A stretch of 64,000 nucleotides of DNA from Luteolibacter arcticus (GCF_025950235.1 NZ_JAPDDT010000019.1:1-64000), one strand, 5' to 3'. Shown: positions 26,317-36,301, numbered from the stretch's first letter. Numbers and translations are program-made. Notes: generated by a model not told the origin, from the letters alone.

Positions 26317-29247
26317 ATGATGATGATGAAAACGAACCACCTTCTACCCGCCGCAATGGCGTTCCTCGCTCCCGGCATGCTTTGCCAAGCCGCACCAATT
26401 TCGTGGACCACCGGCACCGCCGGCGACGCCTCGGGCTCATGGGACGGCGCGGCGTCGACCTTCAACGGCCAAGCCTACACCGGCGCGGACGACCTCAACA
26501 TCAACGGCACGGCCGCCAAGACCATCACGACTTCGGGCGCGATCACCACGCCCCTCTCGCTCACGGTGAGCAGCACCGGCACGACCGGCGCTACCCTCAC
26601 CAGCGGCGTGGGCGCTCCAGGCGCCGACGCGGTCAGGCTGACCGGATCCGCTCTCGACGGCACCTTGAGCAAGACCGGCACAGCCGATCTAGTGCTGGCC
26701 AACGCCAACAACTTCGGCACTGTCACGATCAGCAGCGGGAAGTTCTTTGTGAACGCTGCGGACGGCCTCGGCATCACCGGCACTCTGAACGTCAACAGCG
26801 GTGCGCCCAGCGGCGTCACGGGCAGTTATGCGGCCGGCACCCAGATGGGGAACTTCTTCTACGACTCCACCAATCTCAACGCGAGTTCCCTTCTCTCGAA
26901 GGACATCACCTTCGGCGCCGTCGGGGCGAACACCACCTATGGCATGGTGATGCGGGCGGGCGCGACCGGCGCTCCGTTGACGACAACCCTCTCGGGAGAT
27001 CTGACCGGAGCATCCAATGTCACCGCGTGGCTGGATGTGGGGGCCAGCTCGATCCTTTCCACCTGGGTGCTCAGCGGGGACAACTCCGCCTTTGCCGGAA
27101 ACATCCGCCTGAACCGCGGCAACATTCAGTTCGACACCTTGAACTCGATGGGCACCGGGACCCTGTTCATTCAAACGAACGGTTCGGACGGCACGGGCAC
27201 GAACCTCCCGAACCTCACCTTCGGCTTCGAAGGAACTGTCAGCAATCCGATCGTCTTGCGAGCAGGCAGCGCCACAGCCGTCTCGTTGAATACCGGCGCG
27301 AACAACATCACGCTCTCCAATACGCTGACCTTGAGCGGCGACGCCACGGCCGGCGCGACCTCTACGTTCAACAAGATCGGCAGCGGCACGCTCACCCTGA
27401 CCGGAACCCTCGACACCCTTGAGCGTTTGGGCGGGACCGCCACGGCGACCTCACCGCTCGTCCAGGGAGCCCTCGATGTCGGCAATGTAAGCGCCAACCT
27501 GCGGGCCGGCACGCTCGACGTCTCCGGCATGTCCGGCTCTACCCTTACTCTCAACTCCCTGGCTGGAGCCGTGGGGACAACGCTCGCCCTTGGCACCAAG
27601 GCGCTCGACATCAATGGAACGACCATCAACACCTTCTCCGGTACACTGTCGGGCACCGGGGCCACAGTTACGAAGTCGAGCACCGGAACACAGACGCTTG
27701 CCGGGGCGAACACCTACACCGGCGGCACGATCATCTCTGGCAGAAACCTCGGCGTGGGCTCGAATAGCGCGCTCGGCACCGGTCCGGTCACGATCAACGC
27801 CAGTGCGTCTTACGGCGCGGCCTACGCTTCGGGTGGAGCGCCGTTCCTGCGCTCGTCGGTGACAGGCCTGAACGTCCCTTACAATCTCCCGCTGCCGGCC
27901 ACTGCCGGATTCTACGGGCTGCACTCGGGCGCGGCCGCTGGCAGCACGGTCGAGTGGAGCGGTGTCATCAGCGGCGGTGGCACCGGCGTGGTATTGCAGA
28001 TCGACACCCCCAACAGCGGCGATTCCACCAGTGCCGCGACACTCAGTGGCACCAACACCTTCGCCGGTCAAATCCGCCTCAATCGCGGCATCCTGACGCT
28101 CACCAACGCCAGCGCCGCCGGCACCGCGTCGCTCTTCCTCCAAAGCAACCCCAACGCGAGCGGGAACCTGGTTTTCTCCAACAGCTTCACGCTGCCCAAC
28201 AACATCGCCATCGGCTCGACCGCGGCGAATCGGATTTCGCCCGGCGCAAACAACGTCGAGCTCTCCGGCGTCATCTCCGGCACGGTGAGCTGGAGCAAGG
28301 CGGGCACGGGCACGCTCACCCTCTCCGGAGCCAACACCTTCTCTGCCGTGGTCGTCGAGGCCGGCTCGCTGCTCGTCACCAGCAGCAACACTGGCAGTAG
28401 CACCGTGAACAGTGGCGGCACGCTTGGGGGAACCGGCAGCATCGCCGGAGCCCTTACCGTCAGCACTGGAGGCACCGTCGCCCCAGGCAGCACCTCCGCC
28501 GGCGACCTCGCCGTCGGTGCCACCACCATCGCCGGCGCCTACGCCGTCGAAGTCGATGGAGCCAACGAGGACACCCTGTTCGTCACCGGCGCCCTCAACA
28601 TCACCGGTGCCACACTGAATGTCACCGCCATCGGGGCCGGAGCCACCGCGGGCGAATACATCATCGCCACCTACACCGGTGCCCTCACCGGCACCTTCAG
28701 CGGACTGGACGAGGGCGCGACCGTCCTGCCGGGCTACACCATCACCTACGCTACCCCGAACCAGATCAAGCTGCTCGGCAGCGGCGGTCCGAACTACAAC
28801 TCTTGGGCGGCGAGCTTCTCGCCGAATCCCGGCCTTGCGAACGTGGACTTCGAAAACGATGGCTTCGAGAACGGCACCGAGTTCATCCTCGGAGGCTCTC
28901 CGATCAGCGGGTCGAACAATCCGAAGATCTACTCTTTCACCGTGGATACCAACGCCGACCTGGCCAAGGAGTTGGTCATGACCATCGCCGTCCCGGTGGG
29001 CACTCCCGCCTTCAGCACCGGAGCGCCCTCCACCTCCAGCTTTGCCGGCTTCGGCATCGCCGTGCAGGGCAGCGAGACCTTGGCATCCTTCCCCGCGACC
29101 GTGACTCCGGTCACCCCGGTGACCACCAACCTGCCGACCCTCACCCCGCAAGGTGGTGTAAGCTACGAGTACCGCTCGTTCAGCCTCGGCGGATCGAATG
29201 GCCTGCCCAGCAAGGGATTTCTCCGGGTGCAAGTGATCAATCCGTAA
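26317..29247 (+). CDS. Autotransporter-strand (PATR) repeat surface protein
   Basis: 976 aa. The start MMMMKTNHLLPAAMAFLAPG is a signal peptide. The body is Gly/Ser/Thr-rich beta-helix with passenger-associated transport repeats: GTADLVLANANNFGTVTIS, GTQTLAGANTYTGGTIISG and GTGTLTLSGANTFSAVVVE. No C-terminal beta-barrel is visible. Residues after about 830 (WAASFSPNPGLANVDFENDG) form a short conserved tail. Typical of large extracellular proteins in Verrucomicrobia. Probably exported by a general secretion route and of structural or adhesive role. Confidence 0.85.
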   Translation: MMMMKTNHLLPAAMAFLAPGMLCQAAPISWTTGTAGDASGSWDGAASTFNGQAYTGADDLNINGTAAKTITTSGAITTPLSLTVSSTGTTGATLTSGVGAPGADAVRLTGSALDGTLSKTGTADLVLANANNFGTVTISSGKFFVNAADGLGITGTLNVNSGAPSGVTGSYAAGTQMGNFFYDSTNLNASSLLSKDITFGAVGANTTYGMVMRAGATGAPLTTTLSGDLTGASNVTAWLDVGASSILSTWVLSGDNSAFAGNIRLNRGNIQFDTLNSMGTGTLFIQTNGSDGTGTNLPNLTFGFEGTVSNPIVLRAGSATAVSLNTGANNITLSNTLTLSGDATAGATSTFNKIGSGTLTLTGTLDTLERLGGTATATSPLVQGALDVGNVSANLRAGTLDVSGMSGSTLTLNSLAGAVGTTLALGTKALDINGTTINTFSGTLSGTGATVTKSSTGTQTLAGANTYTGGTIISGRNLGVGSNSALGTGPVTINASASYGAAYASGGAPFLRSSVTGLNVPYNLPLPATAGFYGLHSGAAAGSTVEWSGVISGGGTGVVLQIDTPNSGDSTSAATLSGTNTFAGQIRLNRGILTLTNASAAGTASLFLQSNPNASGNLVFSNSFTLPNNIAIGSTAANRISPGANNVELSGVISGTVSWSKAGTGTLTLSGANTFSAVVVEAGSLLVTSSNTGSSTVNSGGTLGGTGSIAGALTVSTGGTVAPGSTSAGDLAVGATTIAGAYAVEVDGANEDTLFVTGALNITGATLNVTAIGAGATAGEYIIATYTGALTGTFSGLDEGATVLPGYTITYATPNQIKLLGSGGPNYNSWAASFSPNPGLANVDFENDGFENGTEFILGGSPISGSNNPKIYSFTVDTNADLAKELVMTIAVPVGTPAFSTGAPSTSSFAGFGIAVQGSETLASFPATVTPVTPVTTNLPTLTPQGGVSYEYRSFSLGGSNGLPSKGFLRVQVINP

Positions 29248-29310
29248 TCCTCATCGTTAATCAGCCCGCCTCAAGGCGACCGGCTGAGAGAATTCTGGCA
29301 ACAAGACTTT

Positions 29311-29364
29311 CCGCTCCGGACGGGGGAACTCCACTAAGGAGCCCTCGCCGGAGCGGTTTGTTTT
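29311..29364 (+). terminator. Hairpin terminator after PATR gene
   Basis: A 9-bp stem CCGCTCCGG (29311-29319) and CCGGAGCGG (29348-29356) is followed by TTTGTTTT. An inner stem GGGGAACTCC/GGAG stabilises it. It fits a rho-independent terminator for the gene ending at 29247. Confidence 0.6.
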
Positions 29365-29391
29365 CCGTCCTTCAACTCATCTCCTCTACCG

Positions 29392-29847
29392 ATGAAACTC
29401 CGGCACTGCATTCTACCTTGGGTTCTCGCCGCCGCTGGAGCCCATGGGGCGGAACTCGCCCACTATCGTTTCGACAATGGCTTCGCCGATGCGTCGGGAA
29501 ATGGCCGGGACGGCGTGCTTACCGACATTGCGACGTTGGGAAACACCGCCATCGTCACCACCGACAAGGTCTTCGGAGCCGGTGCAATCGACTTCAGCGA
29601 CGATCGCGATTTCATCGCGATCCCCGAACTGAACTTCCCCGCCGGTGCCACCTACACCATCGCCTTGTGGGCGAAGCGCGACAGCGGCAGCCGCACCTAT
29701 GACGTGATGGCGGGGAATCGGTTCGAGGTTTCCTTCGAATGGTCGCCGGGGATGGAACGGACGGCATTTTGCGACGAATTCCCCTCCGCATGGGGCCGCG
29801 CACATTTTCGGTCGGGGGGGTTCGGTCGATTGCCAAGGGCTATGTGA
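29392..29847 (+). pseudogene. LamG-domain protein, truncated
   Basis: 151 aa with signal peptide (ends GAHGAEL) and the first half of a LamG domain: AHYRFDNGFADASGNGRDG, AIDFSDDRDFIAIP and TYTIALWAKRDSGSRTYDV. The second half, with the WHHV and YVDG strands present in the three intact paralogs downstream, is missing. The frame decays after a run of seven G at 29814-29820, a likely frameshift or recombination point. It may instead be a short intact protein, but loss of half a domain argues for a broken gene. Confidence 0.6.
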
Positions 29848-30114
29848 CGAAGTTGCCCAAAAGAAACTTTCCGATTGATTCAGAAACAAAAATGGTCGAG
29901 GGTTTTCACAGTAATTCGCGGAATGCGGATTCCCCGTTTTCACGTTAATCGCCTCGTTGGCTGCATCCGTTCACTCGCAGCAAACAGCTCAAGGCACGGT
30001 CTTCGTGTCTTTCCCACTCTACGCCAAAACGACCGATTTCTCACGCCACTTGGTTTCTCGAAACGCAATAAAAGAAAATAAGTGGCAACCCAATTGCTCC
30101 AACTGCCCGCAACG
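29848..30114. other. Lower-GC gap after truncated LamG gene
   Basis: About 270 bp of AT-richer sequence. No gene, and no continuation of the LamG domain in any frame that I can see. It includes GCCCAAAAGAAACTTTCC near 29855, which faintly resembles the inverted elements at 22335 and 26183. Confidence 0.4.
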
Positions 30115-31623
30115 ATGAAAAACTTCGCCTCGCTCGCACTGCTCTCCGTCGCCGGAGCCCTGTCCGCCTCGGCTGCACTGACGGACAATCTGGTCGCCTA
30201 CTACAACTTCGAGGAAACCGGCACGACCGGCCTCCTCAACAAGGTGCCGGCGGTCAACACCCATAACGGCACCTACCTCAACGGCACGAGCTTCGGTGCC
30301 GGGGCGGGATTCGCAGGCGATGCCGCCTATGCGGGTGCCGAAGCTGGGGCTACCACCAATCGTTCCACCATGCTGGTCGGCAAGTCGCTCAATATCGCAA
30401 AGAGCGATGCAGGCATCGCGTCCGGGTCGGGGCAATTCTCGGTGGCCACGCTGACGAGCCGCGGCACGCCGCCCACAGCCGGTGACTTTGGCACCCTGGG
30501 GACGCAGTTCGCCCTGTCCGCATGGTTCTATCTGGCACCGGATGCCGACAACACGGGCACCACGGCTGACATCCTGCGCGACTTCGTCTTCGAGTCCCGC
30601 CTCAACGGCCCGGATAATACCGCGGTCTTTGATGTTTCCTTCGGCACCACGGATGCCGCGGGCACCACCTATGCCTCCTACGTCGCCAGCGCCACCCTCG
30701 GGGCCAACAACCGCGCGCTTGCCGCCGACGGATGGCACCATGTGGTCCATTCCTTCGCGACCTCAGGAGCCAATACGGTGATGACGATCTACATCGACGG
30801 CGAATTTGTCGGCACCGGCAGCGCGGCTACCACGACGATGGACTTCCGTGGGATCAACTTCGGCGCGAACCGCAATGGAGGCCGGATCTTCGACGGGATG
30901 ATCGATGAAGTGGCCTTCTGGAACCGCCCGCTGACGCCCACCGAGGTCACCGAGCTCCGCGCCCTTGGCATGGCCGGCACGCCGCTGATAAACACGGTGG
31001 TAGTCGGCCTTTCAGCCAGCCCCACCGATGCGGGCTCAGTGAGTGGGACGGGCGCTTACGCACTGGGAACCCAGGTGACGATCACCGCCACCGCCAACCC
31101 AGGCTACATCTTTGAGGAGTGGGACGGCAGCTTCGCCGCCCAGACTGCTTCTTCATTTACTTACACCGCGAATGCCAGTGCCACCGCCAACGCCTTTTTC
31201 GGCGAAGACCCGGCTGACCCTGACGGCGATCGCCTGTCGAACTACGAGGAAATCGTCATCTACAAGACTCTGCCAAACAATCCGGACTCCGATGGAGATG
31301 AGATCCCGGACGGCGACGAGGTGGACATCACACGCACCAGTCCCACGACCAGCGACGCGATGTTGGTGAGCTTCGTCCGCCAGAACCTATCTCCGGATGC
31401 CGCCGGTGCCATCGTCATGTCGCCACTGCGCATCAATCGCAATCCGGCCACCGGTGCCATCAGCCTCTTCCTTTCGCTGAGCGGATCGCCCAATCATTCC
31501 ACCTGGCAGGACATCGACCTCAGCAGCGCGACGATCGCTCCCGCTGGCGGTGGCTGGAACGTCACCTTTCCCGCGCCATCCAATAGCGTGAACAGCTACA
31601 TCCTGCTGGATTCACAACCGTGA
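30115..31623 (+). CDS. LamG surface protein with bacterial repeat and calcium motif
   Basis: 502 aa. Signal peptide ends SASAAL. The LamG domain spans residues about 25-290 (LVAYYNFEETGTTGLLNKV, FALSAWFYLAPDADNTGTT, GWHHVVHSF, FDGMIDEVAFWNRPLT). A bacterial-repeat/InlB-like module follows (TANPGYIFEEWDGS), then an acidic thrombospondin type 3-like segment (DPDGDRLSNYEE, NNPDSDGDEIPDGDEVD) that should bind calcium. Paralog of the next gene, with the same order of domains, so the pair arose by tandem duplication. Confidence 0.8.
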   Translation: MKNFASLALLSVAGALSASAALTDNLVAYYNFEETGTTGLLNKVPAVNTHNGTYLNGTSFGAGAGFAGDAAYAGAEAGATTNRSTMLVGKSLNIAKSDAGIASGSGQFSVATLTSRGTPPTAGDFGTLGTQFALSAWFYLAPDADNTGTTADILRDFVFESRLNGPDNTAVFDVSFGTTDAAGTTYASYVASATLGANNRALAADGWHHVVHSFATSGANTVMTIYIDGEFVGTGSAATTTMDFRGINFGANRNGGRIFDGMIDEVAFWNRPLTPTEVTELRALGMAGTPLINTVVVGLSASPTDAGSVSGTGAYALGTQVTITATANPGYIFEEWDGSFAAQTASSFTYTANASATANAFFGEDPADPDGDRLSNYEEIVIYKTLPNNPDSDGDEIPDGDEVDITRTSPTTSDAMLVSFVRQNLSPDAAGAIVMSPLRINRNPATGAISLFLSLSGSPNHSTWQDIDLSSATIAPAGGGWNVTFPAPSNSVNSYILLDSQP

Positions 31624-31674
31624 CCCTGAAGCACGGAAACGGACTTTCCCAACTATCTCACACTTCGATCTTCC

Positions 31675-33183
31675 ATGAATGCTTCACGACTTTCACTGAT
31701 CGCTCTTGCCGGTTTTCTGCCGATCCTCACCGCCCACGCGGACCTGAACAGCGGCCTCATCGCCTACTATAACTTCCAGGAAGAAGGCACCGCCGGCATC
31801 GCCAACAAGGTTGGCGGCGGCGCGACTCACAATGGCACCTATGGCAGCGGCACCACCTTTGGGGTCACGCCGGCGATCGCCGGATCGGGTGCCGGATTCG
31901 TCCTGAATGCCGCCTACGCTGGCGTCGAAGCCACCACCACGACCGACCGCTCCATCCCGCTTGTGGGCAAGGCGCTGAACGTGGCCAAGGACGACGCGAG
32001 CGCCACCGCCGGCAGCGGATGGTTCAATGTTCCCACCCTGGGTGCTTCCACCCTCGGCTCCAACTTCGCCATCTCCGCGTGGTTCTACCTCGCCCCCGAT
32101 GCAGACAATGGCGGGACCGACGTCGCGACGCTCCGCGACTACGTTTTTGAGAGTGCCGATCTCGACAACTTCGACGTTTCCTTCGGAACCAATGATACCA
32201 ATGGGAACACGTTCGTATCCTGGATCGGCGGGACTTCGGGCGCACAAGTTGCCGGCACCTTGGCCACCGGCCAATGGCATCACGTAGTCCATGTGTTTTC
32301 CCAGGCCGGGACCAACACCGCGTTGTCGGTCTACATCAATGGCGCGAAGGTGGGCGCGACCGTCTCCACTCCGACGGCCAACATGAACTTCACGTCGTTG
32401 AACTTCGGTGCCGGCCGCACCGGCTTCCGCGTGTTCGATGGGATGCTGGATGAAGTGGCCGTCTGGAACCGCTCGTTCACCGCCAACGACGTCACGGAGC
32501 TCCATCAGCGGGGGCAGGCGTCGCTTGCCGTGAACGCCAATTTGGCCGCGGCGGGCAAGGCCTTCGTCAGCGTGGATCCTTCCGATCCGGCGATGGGAGT
32601 AACCTTCGGCACCGGGCTCTACAATCTGAATGACGAGATCTCTGGGGGCGTCGAGGCATCCCCCAACCCCGGCTATATCTTCACAGGCTGGGGATCCCCG
32701 TTCACCGGCCAGTCGAATCCCTTCCCTCACGTGGTCACGGCGTCCGTGAGCATCCCTGCGATCTTCGCGCAAGACTCGGCCGACGACGACAGCGACGGCC
32801 TGACCAACTACCAGGAGGAGGTCATCTATGGCACCTTCCCCAATGACGCGGATAGCGACGACGACCTCGTCAGCGACCGGGCCGAGATCCAGAACACGCA
32901 AACCAATCCCTTGGTCAGCCAGAGGGAAGCTGTGGACTACATCATCGCGAACCTGGGCAACGGCGTGGGACCGAACGACACGGTCCTCACCCGCAACCAG
33001 GCGAACAATACGCTCACCCTGAAGTTGACCGGGCAGTCATCCACCACGCTCACCACTTGGAGCGGCCTCACGCCCTCCACTCCGGGAACCACGGCAAGCC
33101 AAAGCGGCGGCGATTTCTTGCTTCAGACGCCGGGCACGGCCGATACGAAGCGCTTTTTCCAGGTAAAGGGGCAGGAGCCCTGA
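31675..33183 (+). CDS. LamG surface protein, tandem paralog
   Basis: 502 aa, the same length as its upstream neighbour. Signal peptide ends TAHADL. LamG domain (LIAYYNFQEEGTAGIANKV, FAISAWFYLAPDADNGGT, WHHVVHVFSQ, FDGMLDEVAVWNRSFT), then SPNPGYIFTGWGSPF repeat and calcium-type DDDSDGLTNYQEE and NDADSDDDLVSDRAEI. Only 51 bp separate it from the previous gene. Probably extracellular glycan binding. Confidence 0.8.
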   Translation: MNASRLSLIALAGFLPILTAHADLNSGLIAYYNFQEEGTAGIANKVGGGATHNGTYGSGTTFGVTPAIAGSGAGFVLNAAYAGVEATTTTDRSIPLVGKALNVAKDDASATAGSGWFNVPTLGASTLGSNFAISAWFYLAPDADNGGTDVATLRDYVFESADLDNFDVSFGTNDTNGNTFVSWIGGTSGAQVAGTLATGQWHHVVHVFSQAGTNTALSVYINGAKVGATVSTPTANMNFTSLNFGAGRTGFRVFDGMLDEVAVWNRSFTANDVTELHQRGQASLAVNANLAAAGKAFVSVDPSDPAMGVTFGTGLYNLNDEISGGVEASPNPGYIFTGWGSPFTGQSNPFPHVVTASVSIPAIFAQDSADDDSDGLTNYQEEVIYGTFPNDADSDDDLVSDRAEIQNTQTNPLVSQREAVDYIIANLGNGVGPNDTVLTRNQANNTLTLKLTGQSSTTLTTWSGLTPSTPGTTASQSGGDFLLQTPGTADTKRFFQVKGQEP

Positions 33184-33315
33184 GGTCGACAGCGCCAGCG
33201 GCGGAGAGCGTGTCCCTGACCCGCGAACTGCCGTTGGCGATGTTTCCGGCACGAACCTGAATTCCATTCCATCGATCAGACACCGATCAACGACCACCTC
33301 CCCGTCTAAAACTCC

Positions 33316-34257
33316 ATGACACGCCTTATCACATTCGGCATCCTCTCGCTGGTCCCCTTGGCCCAGGGAGCCATCACCGCGGGCCTCGTCGGATACTTCG
33401 ATTTCGAAGATTCCGGAATCACCAACCAGGCTGGCGCTGTCGGTTCGACTGCCGTCCCCACCTTTGAAAACGGGGCCAATACCCTGGGGGCTGCCGCGAC
33501 CGGTGTATTTGGTGCCTCGTCCGACACGAGCGGCGGCAAAGTCGGAAACGGCATCCTGTTCTCCGCGACCACCGGGAGCTCCACCGCCGGCGTCACGATT
33601 CCGATCGGTTTCGGGACCGGCCAGGATCTGGGCGCGTCCTTCACCGTCAGCTCATGGGTGAAGTTGAACAGTTCACCGGCCACTACCGCCACCAATCGCT
33701 ATTTCGTCTACGAAGGCGGCACCCTGGCAGCCGGCAACTACGACATCTCGCTGAGCGTGCGCGACACCACCGGGACCTTCGGCGACGTAAACACGCTTGC
33801 GGACAACTTCCAGTTCTTCTCACAAGGTGGCACCGGCGGCGACGGCGCGAGCGGGCCGTCGGGCAGTACCGAGGGACGCACCCTAACGGCTTCTGCGGCA
33901 ACCGCGCCGGGCCAGTGGGTTCACCTGGTGCAAACGTATCAGGCAGGTGCCACCAACACCACCGTCACGACCTATCTCAACGGCGTCGCCTTCGGCTCCG
34001 TGCTGACGAACTTGAATACGAACATCAGCAGCGCCGGCTTCGTGCTGGGTCGCGCCCGCTCCGGTTCAAACGACCGTGCTTTCGACGGCATAATCGACGA
34101 AGTCGCCATGTGGAATCGCGGCCTGACTCAGGAAGAGATCACGGAAGTCTATACCCTCGGCGTCAATGGTCAGGCCGTTCCCGAGCCCTCCGCCGCGATC
34201 TTCGGCGGCCTCGCCGGGATGCTGGCATTGCTGCGACGCCGGCGCGCCTGCCCGTGA
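33316..34257 (+). CDS. LamG protein with PEP-CTERM sorting tail
   Basis: 313 aa. Signal peptide ends AQGAIT. LamG domain of residues about 25-280 (LVGYFDFEDSGITNQAG, FTVSSWVKLNSSP, QWVHLVQTYQ, FDGIIDEVAMWNRGLT). The C terminus VPEPSAAIFGGLAGMLALLRRRR is a classic PEP-CTERM tail: the VPEP motif, a hydrophobic helix and an arginine cluster. It is therefore a substrate of an exosortase encoded elsewhere. This is the only PEP-CTERM tail in the LamG block. Confidence 0.85.
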   Translation: MTRLITFGILSLVPLAQGAITAGLVGYFDFEDSGITNQAGAVGSTAVPTFENGANTLGAAATGVFGASSDTSGGKVGNGILFSATTGSSTAGVTIPIGFGTGQDLGASFTVSSWVKLNSSPATTATNRYFVYEGGTLAAGNYDISLSVRDTTGTFGDVNTLADNFQFFSQGGTGGDGASGPSGSTEGRTLTASAATAPGQWVHLVQTYQAGATNTTVTTYLNGVAFGSVLTNLNTNISSAGFVLGRARSGSNDRAFDGIIDEVAMWNRGLTQEEITEVYTLGVNGQAVPEPSAAIFGGLAGMLALLRRRRACP

Positions 34258-34270
34258 CATTCTCGTCATG

Positions 34271-34350
34271 CCAGGTGGCAAATCCCTCCATTCCGGGGAT
34301 TTGCCACCTTGGCTTGCCGTCTCCAGAAGCGCCCATCCCGATGGGCGCTT
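34271..34350 (+). terminator. Two strong hairpins after PEP-CTERM gene
   Basis: The first has a perfect 13-bp stem (GGTGGCAAATCCC, 34274-34286, and its complement 34296-34308). The second has a 10-bp stem AAGCGCCCAT/ATGGGCGCTT at 34327-34350. Neither has a long T tract. They probably end the LamG transcript and insulate the regulator gene. Confidence 0.55.
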
Positions 34351-34388
34351 GACCCGCTCGTGCGGCTGGCGATTGTCTTCCGGGAAAC

Positions 34389-34949
34389 ATGAACCTCGTC
34401 GAACTGGCGTCCCGCATCAAAGCCTCCCGCATGGCCAAGGGCTACACGCTCGACCGCGTGGCCGAGATTTCCGGATTGGGAAAAGGCCTGCTGTCCAAGG
34501 TGGAGAATTTCCGCGTCACGCCCTCGCTTCCCACGCTGGCCAAGCTCTGCGAGGCGCTCGGCATGAGCCTGTCCGAGCTTTTCGAGGGACTCGATGAAAA
34601 GCCCAAGCTGAGCATCACCCGGGTCGGCGACCGCAAGGAGATCGAGCGCGACCGCGACCAGTCCGATATCGACTACCACGCCCTCGCCCATGGCCGGCCG
34701 GACCGGAACATGGACCCATTCGTCCTCGACGTCCCCGCGGGCGGCGGCCGGCGCGAGGCGATGCCCCACGAAGGCGAGGAATTCCTCATCGTCCTGAAGG
34801 GCGGCATATCATTTGAATACAACGGCGAGGTCCACCTGCTGAAGGAAGGCGACTCCGCCTACTTCGACGCCGAGGTCGATCACCGGGTCTTCAATCCGGG
34901 CTCGAAGGAGGCCAAGGTCCTCTGCGTCTTCCTCGGCCGGCCGATGTGA
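34389..34949 (+). CDS. XRE-family regulator with C-terminal cupin
   Basis: 186 aa. An N-terminal helix-turn-helix (residues 5-60, VAEISGLGKGLLSKVENFRV) is followed by a cupin barrel (residues 110-185, AMPHEGEEFLIVLKGGISF, VDHRVFNP). Such HTH-cupin regulators usually sense a small molecule in the barrel and repress catabolic or redox genes. No target operon is obvious next to it. Confidence 0.85.
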   Translation: MNLVELASRIKASRMAKGYTLDRVAEISGLGKGLLSKVENFRVTPSLPTLAKLCEALGMSLSELFEGLDEKPKLSITRVGDRKEIERDRDQSDIDYHALAHGRPDRNMDPFVLDVPAGGGRREAMPHEGEEFLIVLKGGISFEYNGEVHLLKEGDSAYFDAEVDHRVFNPGSKEAKVLCVFLGRPM

Positions 34950-35030
34950 GACCGGCGCGAATGCCCTCAGGGATTTCAGCCGATTGCTACCCAAATCGGG
35001 CCGCTTGCCCTTAGGGCAACCCCGCTTCAC

Positions 35031-35065
35031 TCGAAATTCGCGTCCCTTAGCGTCCATTCGCGGTC
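35031..35065. repeat. Single arm of GCGTCC phrase repeat
   Basis: AATTCGCGTCCCTTAGCGTC followed by CATTCGCGG. It matches the right arm at 52186-52218 with one or two changes. No inverted partner is seen nearby. Confidence 0.6.
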
Positions 35066-35145
35066 CGGATTTCCATCTTCGGAAGCCCCGAAGCCAGCCA
35101 CCTTCACTATTGCACTTTCCGCCACCCGCATCCCACGCTCGGCGC

Positions 35146-36300
35146 GTGCCGACCGTCCGCCTCAAGTATTTCAGCTACCACCCCGCGATCTGGCCCCGCA
35201 TGATCGGGGAAGTCACGCGCGACGCCAAACCGGGCTCGCTCGTCCAGGTGCTGGATAAGGAGGGCAAGCCCTTCGGCAGCGCCTTCTGGAACCCGAAGGC
35301 CGGCATGCCGCTGCGGGTCTTCGCCCATGGCGACGAGGGGGTGGACGAAAGCTTTTTCCTTGGCGCCATCCAGCGCGCCGCCTCGCTGCGCCGAGAGGTG
35401 CTGAAGCTCGATGAAACGACCGAGGCCTACCGCGCCATCCACGCCGATGCCGACCAGATGCCCGGCCTCGTCGCGGACAAGTTCGGCAAGGTGATGTCGC
35501 TCGAGGTGACCAATCTCGCCGCCTTCCAACGCCTCGACGCCTGGGTTCCCGCGCTGCACGAAGCCTTCGGCACGGAGCAGGCCCACATCCGCGTCGATCC
35601 CGATCTCGCGCGGATCGAGGGCATTCCTTCGCTCACCCATCACCTTTCCGAAAAGCTGCGCCCGCTGAAAATCCGCGAGCACGGCGCGACCTTCCAGATC
35701 GATCCCGCCGGCGGCCACAAGACCGGCTTCTTCTGCGACCAGCGAGATAACCGGAAGAAATTCGGCGAACTCGCCGCAGGCCGCAGCGTGCTCGACCTCT
35801 GCTGCTACACCGGCGGCTTCTCCGTGAATGCCGCCCTCGCCGGTGCCGAGGAGGTCACCGCCGTCGATCTCGATGAAAACGCCATCGAGATGGCCAAGCG
35901 CAACGGCAACCTCAACCAGAAGCGCATCAAGTTCACACACGGCGATGCCTTCACCTGGGCGCGCACCATGATCGAAAACGGCCGCCAGTGGGACCTCGTC
36001 ATCGCCGACCCGCCGAAGTTCATCCACGGCAAGGAGGACCAGCTCGGCCACAACAAGTACCACGACCTGAACAAGCTCGCGCTCCAGCTCGTGAAGCCCG
36101 GCGGCCTGTTCGTCACCTGCTCCTGCTCCGGCATGCTCTCGCCGGACGAGTTCGAAAAAATCGTCGTCTCCGCCGCCCACCGCCAGGACCGCCGTCTGCA
36201 AATCTTCGACCGCACCGGCGCAGGACCGGACCACCCCACCCTCTCGAACTACCCCGAGTCACGCTACCTCAAGCTGCTCTGGTGCCGCGTCATCAGCTAA
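35146..36300 (+). CDS. RlmI-like class I rRNA methyltransferase
   Basis: 384 aa from GTG 35146. N-terminal PUA-like part (VLDKEGKPFGSAFWNPKAGMP), then a Rossmann methyltransferase: SVLDLCCYTGGFSVNAALAG (motif I), VDLDENAIEMAKRN, GDAFTW, LVIADPPKF (motif IV) and a late CSCSGM segment. The layout matches RlmI/YwbD-type 23S rRNA cytosine methyltransferases. Cofactor is SAM, and the location is cytoplasmic. The exact target base is inferred from the family. Confidence 0.8.
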   Translation: MPTVRLKYFSYHPAIWPRMIGEVTRDAKPGSLVQVLDKEGKPFGSAFWNPKAGMPLRVFAHGDEGVDESFFLGAIQRAASLRREVLKLDETTEAYRAIHADADQMPGLVADKFGKVMSLEVTNLAAFQRLDAWVPALHEAFGTEQAHIRVDPDLARIEGIPSLTHHLSEKLRPLKIREHGATFQIDPAGGHKTGFFCDQRDNRKKFGELAAGRSVLDLCCYTGGFSVNAALAGAEEVTAVDLDENAIEMAKRNGNLNQKRIKFTHGDAFTWARTMIENGRQWDLVIADPPKFIHGKEDQLGHNKYHDLNKLALQLVKPGGLFVTCSCSGMLSPDEFEKIVVSAAHRQDRRLQIFDRTGAGPDHPTLSNYPESRYLKLLWCRVIS

Positions 36301-36301
36301 A

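Noticed and set aside
27451..29232. 593-codon minus-strand frame opposite the PATR protein
   Set aside because: Mirrors the Gly/Thr-rich repeats of the real plus-strand gene.
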